Part shown: positions 63,095 through 64,000 of the stretch, in pieces
Layout: each line of letters begins with the position of its first letter
How positions within the stretch are numbered: position 1 is the stretch's first letter
Source of the DNA: Flavobacterium sp. CG_23.5
GTDB lineage: Bacteria; Bacteroidota; Bacteroidia; Flavobacteriales; Flavobacteriaceae
DNA: 64,000 nt
Direction: 5' to 3'
Assembly (NCBI RefSeq): GCF_017875765.1
Contig: NZ_JAGGNA010000001.1
Location: forward strand, 705,001 to 769,000
Program-made: the position numbers and the translations under genes
Notes under the pieces: generated by a model
What the model was told of the DNA's origin: nothing
The model's database searches: none
What the model saw: the letters and a program-made list of their open reading frames with translations, nothing else

Positions 63095-63102
63095 CAAAGG
63101 TA
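63095..63102 (-). promoter_or_regulatory. minus-7 box TACCTTTG for cvfB
   Basis: Exact TAnnTTTG match on the minus strand, 21 bp before the cvfB ATG. No companion boxes of the ten-copy element are present. Confidence 0.5.
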
Positions 63103-63210
63103 CGAAGTTTGAAAATAGTAAATTAAGAAACGTTCCACAAAAAAATAAAGCTTAAATCCGCCTAATTATTCTTTCTTAGGAGCACAAATTCCCGTTATTT
63201 TTCACGAGTT

Positions 63211-63283
63211 GTCCCGCTCTCCGCAGTATCTTTTGCATTTGCAAAAAGGCAAACACAAAAGGATACTCGCTCCCATCGGGGCT
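63211..63283. repeat. structured GC-rich intergenic repeat
   Basis: Central hairpin 63225-63267 pairs AGTATC with GATACT, TTTTG with CAAAA and TTTGC with GCAAA, flanked by GTCCCGCTCTCCGC and GCTCCCATCGGGGCT. Much richer in G+C than its surroundings. I recall near-identical sequences scattered between genes of Flavobacterium genomes; this window shows one copy. Confidence 0.6.
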
Positions 63284-63394
63284 AGATTAGAACGTTTTGT
63301 TTTTTTAGAATGATGAACTTTGAAAATATTGAATCTTCTAAGAATGAACAAATCCTAAAATTCAAATTCGCTCACAATTTCTTTTCTTTTTTAC

Positions 63395-63402
63395 TAACTT
63401 TG
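63395..63402 (+). promoter_or_regulatory. minus-7 box TAACTTTG for the M28 peptidase gene
   Basis: Exact TAnnTTTG match 21 bp before the ATG at 63424. Confidence 0.5.
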
Positions 63403-63423
63403 AAACAAACTAAAAACCTATTA

Positions 63424-64000
63424 ATGAAACCAACCTCAATTCTCTATTTATTCCTACTCTTATTATTATCTGCTACAACTTACGCTCAAATCACACTAAA
63501 TGATCCGGTAATAAAAAAAATGGTTACCGAAGTAAAAGCGGAAAATCTGGAAGCAACGATTCGCAAATTAGCTTCTTTTGGAACCCGACATACTTTAAGC
63601 GACACCAAAAGCAACACTAGAGGTATTGGCGCGGCACAACGCTGGGTAAAATCTGAATTTGATAAATATGCTTTAGAATCTGGCGGGAGGCTTTCCTCGA
63701 CCATCGATTATTTCATGATTAAAGCCGACGGAAAGCGAATTGCAATCGACAGCCAACTTGGCAATGTAATGGCAACATTAAAAGGTACTGACCCAACTGA
63801 CGATCGAGTATTAATCATAAGTGGACATTTGGATTCCCGTGCTACTGATGTTATGGACGCTAAATCTGATGCTCCCGGTGCTAATGACGATGCTTCAGGA
63901 GTAGCCGCAATGATGGAACTAACAAGAATTATGAGCAAAAGAGAATTTCCTTTTACCTTAATTTTCGTGGCAGTAACAGGAGAAGAACAAGGATTATATG
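63424..64000 (+). CDS. M28-family zinc aminopeptidase, secreted (partial, runs off the window)
   Basis: The first 192 residues are visible. Signal peptide MKPTSILYLFLLLLLSATTY (cleaved after about residue 22, before QITL). The M28 metal-site motifs begin: ISGHLDSRATD (first His and Asp region), GANDDASGVAAMMEL (bridging Asp) and VTGEEQGLY (catalytic Glu-Glu). The enzyme would remove N-terminal residues from peptides in the periplasm or outside the cell. The C-terminal third and the last zinc ligand lie outside the window. Confidence 0.9.
   Translation, partial: MKPTSILYLFLLLLLSATTYAQITLNDPVIKKMVTEVKAENLEATIRKLASFGTRHTLSDTKSNTRGIGAAQRWVKSEFDKYALESGGRLSSTIDYFMIKADGKRIAIDSQLGNVMATLKGTDPTDDRVLIISGHLDSRATDVMDAKSDAPGANDDASGVAAMMELTRIMSKREFPFTLIFVAVTGEEQGLY

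Noticed and set aside
1..64000. tRNA, rRNA or classical riboswitch
   Set aside because: No cloverleaf with a TTCRANNC arm, no rRNA signature and no riboswitch core was recognised on reading through the gaps; an automated covariance search would be needed to exclude them fully.

Overview
The window looks like a chromosome segment of a Flavobacterium-like member of the Bacteroidota. It is strongly AT-rich, has Bacteroidota-type TAnnTTTG minus-7 boxes and few Shine-Dalgarno sequences, and carries typical flavobacterial families: PorT-like barrels, DUF3494 lipoproteins, fused 2-oxoacid dehydrogenase E1, and men genes interleaved with bacterial PH-domain genes. I see no tRNA, rRNA, CRISPR array or phage structural module.

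Layout. 1-3.3 kb: the end of a probable M1-type metallopeptidase and a fused E1 (alpha+beta) 2-oxoacid dehydrogenase. 4.1-6.2 kb: a semialdehyde dehydrogenase followed by a decayed NADP-dependent oxidoreductase; an intact paralogous pair lies at 30.7-33.2 kb. 7.2-8.65 kb: a complete IS4-family insertion sequence with 20-bp inverted repeats and a perfect 9-bp target duplication, inserted 15 bp before the start codon of an M23 peptidase gene. 10-26.6 kb: a large signalling cluster with an AraC-type regulator, four hybrid histidine kinases, a receiver protein, stand-alone CheR and CheB, and a 1532-residue CheB-CheR-PAS-kinase-receiver-Hpt fusion. 27-46 kb: an island of stress and envelope genes: DUF3494 lipoproteins, D-lactate dehydrogenase, Dps, low-affinity iron permease-like proteins, PA2169/DUF2383, CsbD, YtxH, lmo0937, holin-III-like proteins, an Mla/MCE lipid-transport operon and an orphan kinase dimerisation protein. 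46-52 kb: two Ig-like plus DUF3494 lipoproteins and an OmpA-family barrel. 52-64 kb: ordinary housekeeping genes, namely NTF2-like and DinB proteins, PerM, menC/menA/menB with PH-domain, metallohydrolase and TPR genes, CvfB and the start of an M28 peptidase.

The main discovery candidate is a ten-copy, phase-locked promoter element confined to 10-46.2 kb. It consists of GTGAAT, then ATATAA at +7, a second TATAAC-like box 21 bp after the first (two helical turns), and a TTTG/TTTA minus-7 core at +60 (eight copies exactly 60, two copies 59). It precedes the AraC-type regulator at the head of the kinase cluster and nine targets or operons of stress or envelope function. I read this as an activator-dependent stress regulon whose sensing arm (phosphorelay kinases) and output arm (envelope and small stress proteins) are encoded side by side. 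I do not recognise the element as a described motif. The regulator that binds it is not proven; the AraC-type protein at 10100 is the nearest candidate.

The island also shows gene turnover: a kinase that ends in a probable frameshift before its Hpt domain, a frameshifted small lipoprotein gene, a truncated YciF-like gene, the decayed oxidoreductase, and recent expansion of a 63-bp repeat encoding a coiled-coil rod inside one kinase.
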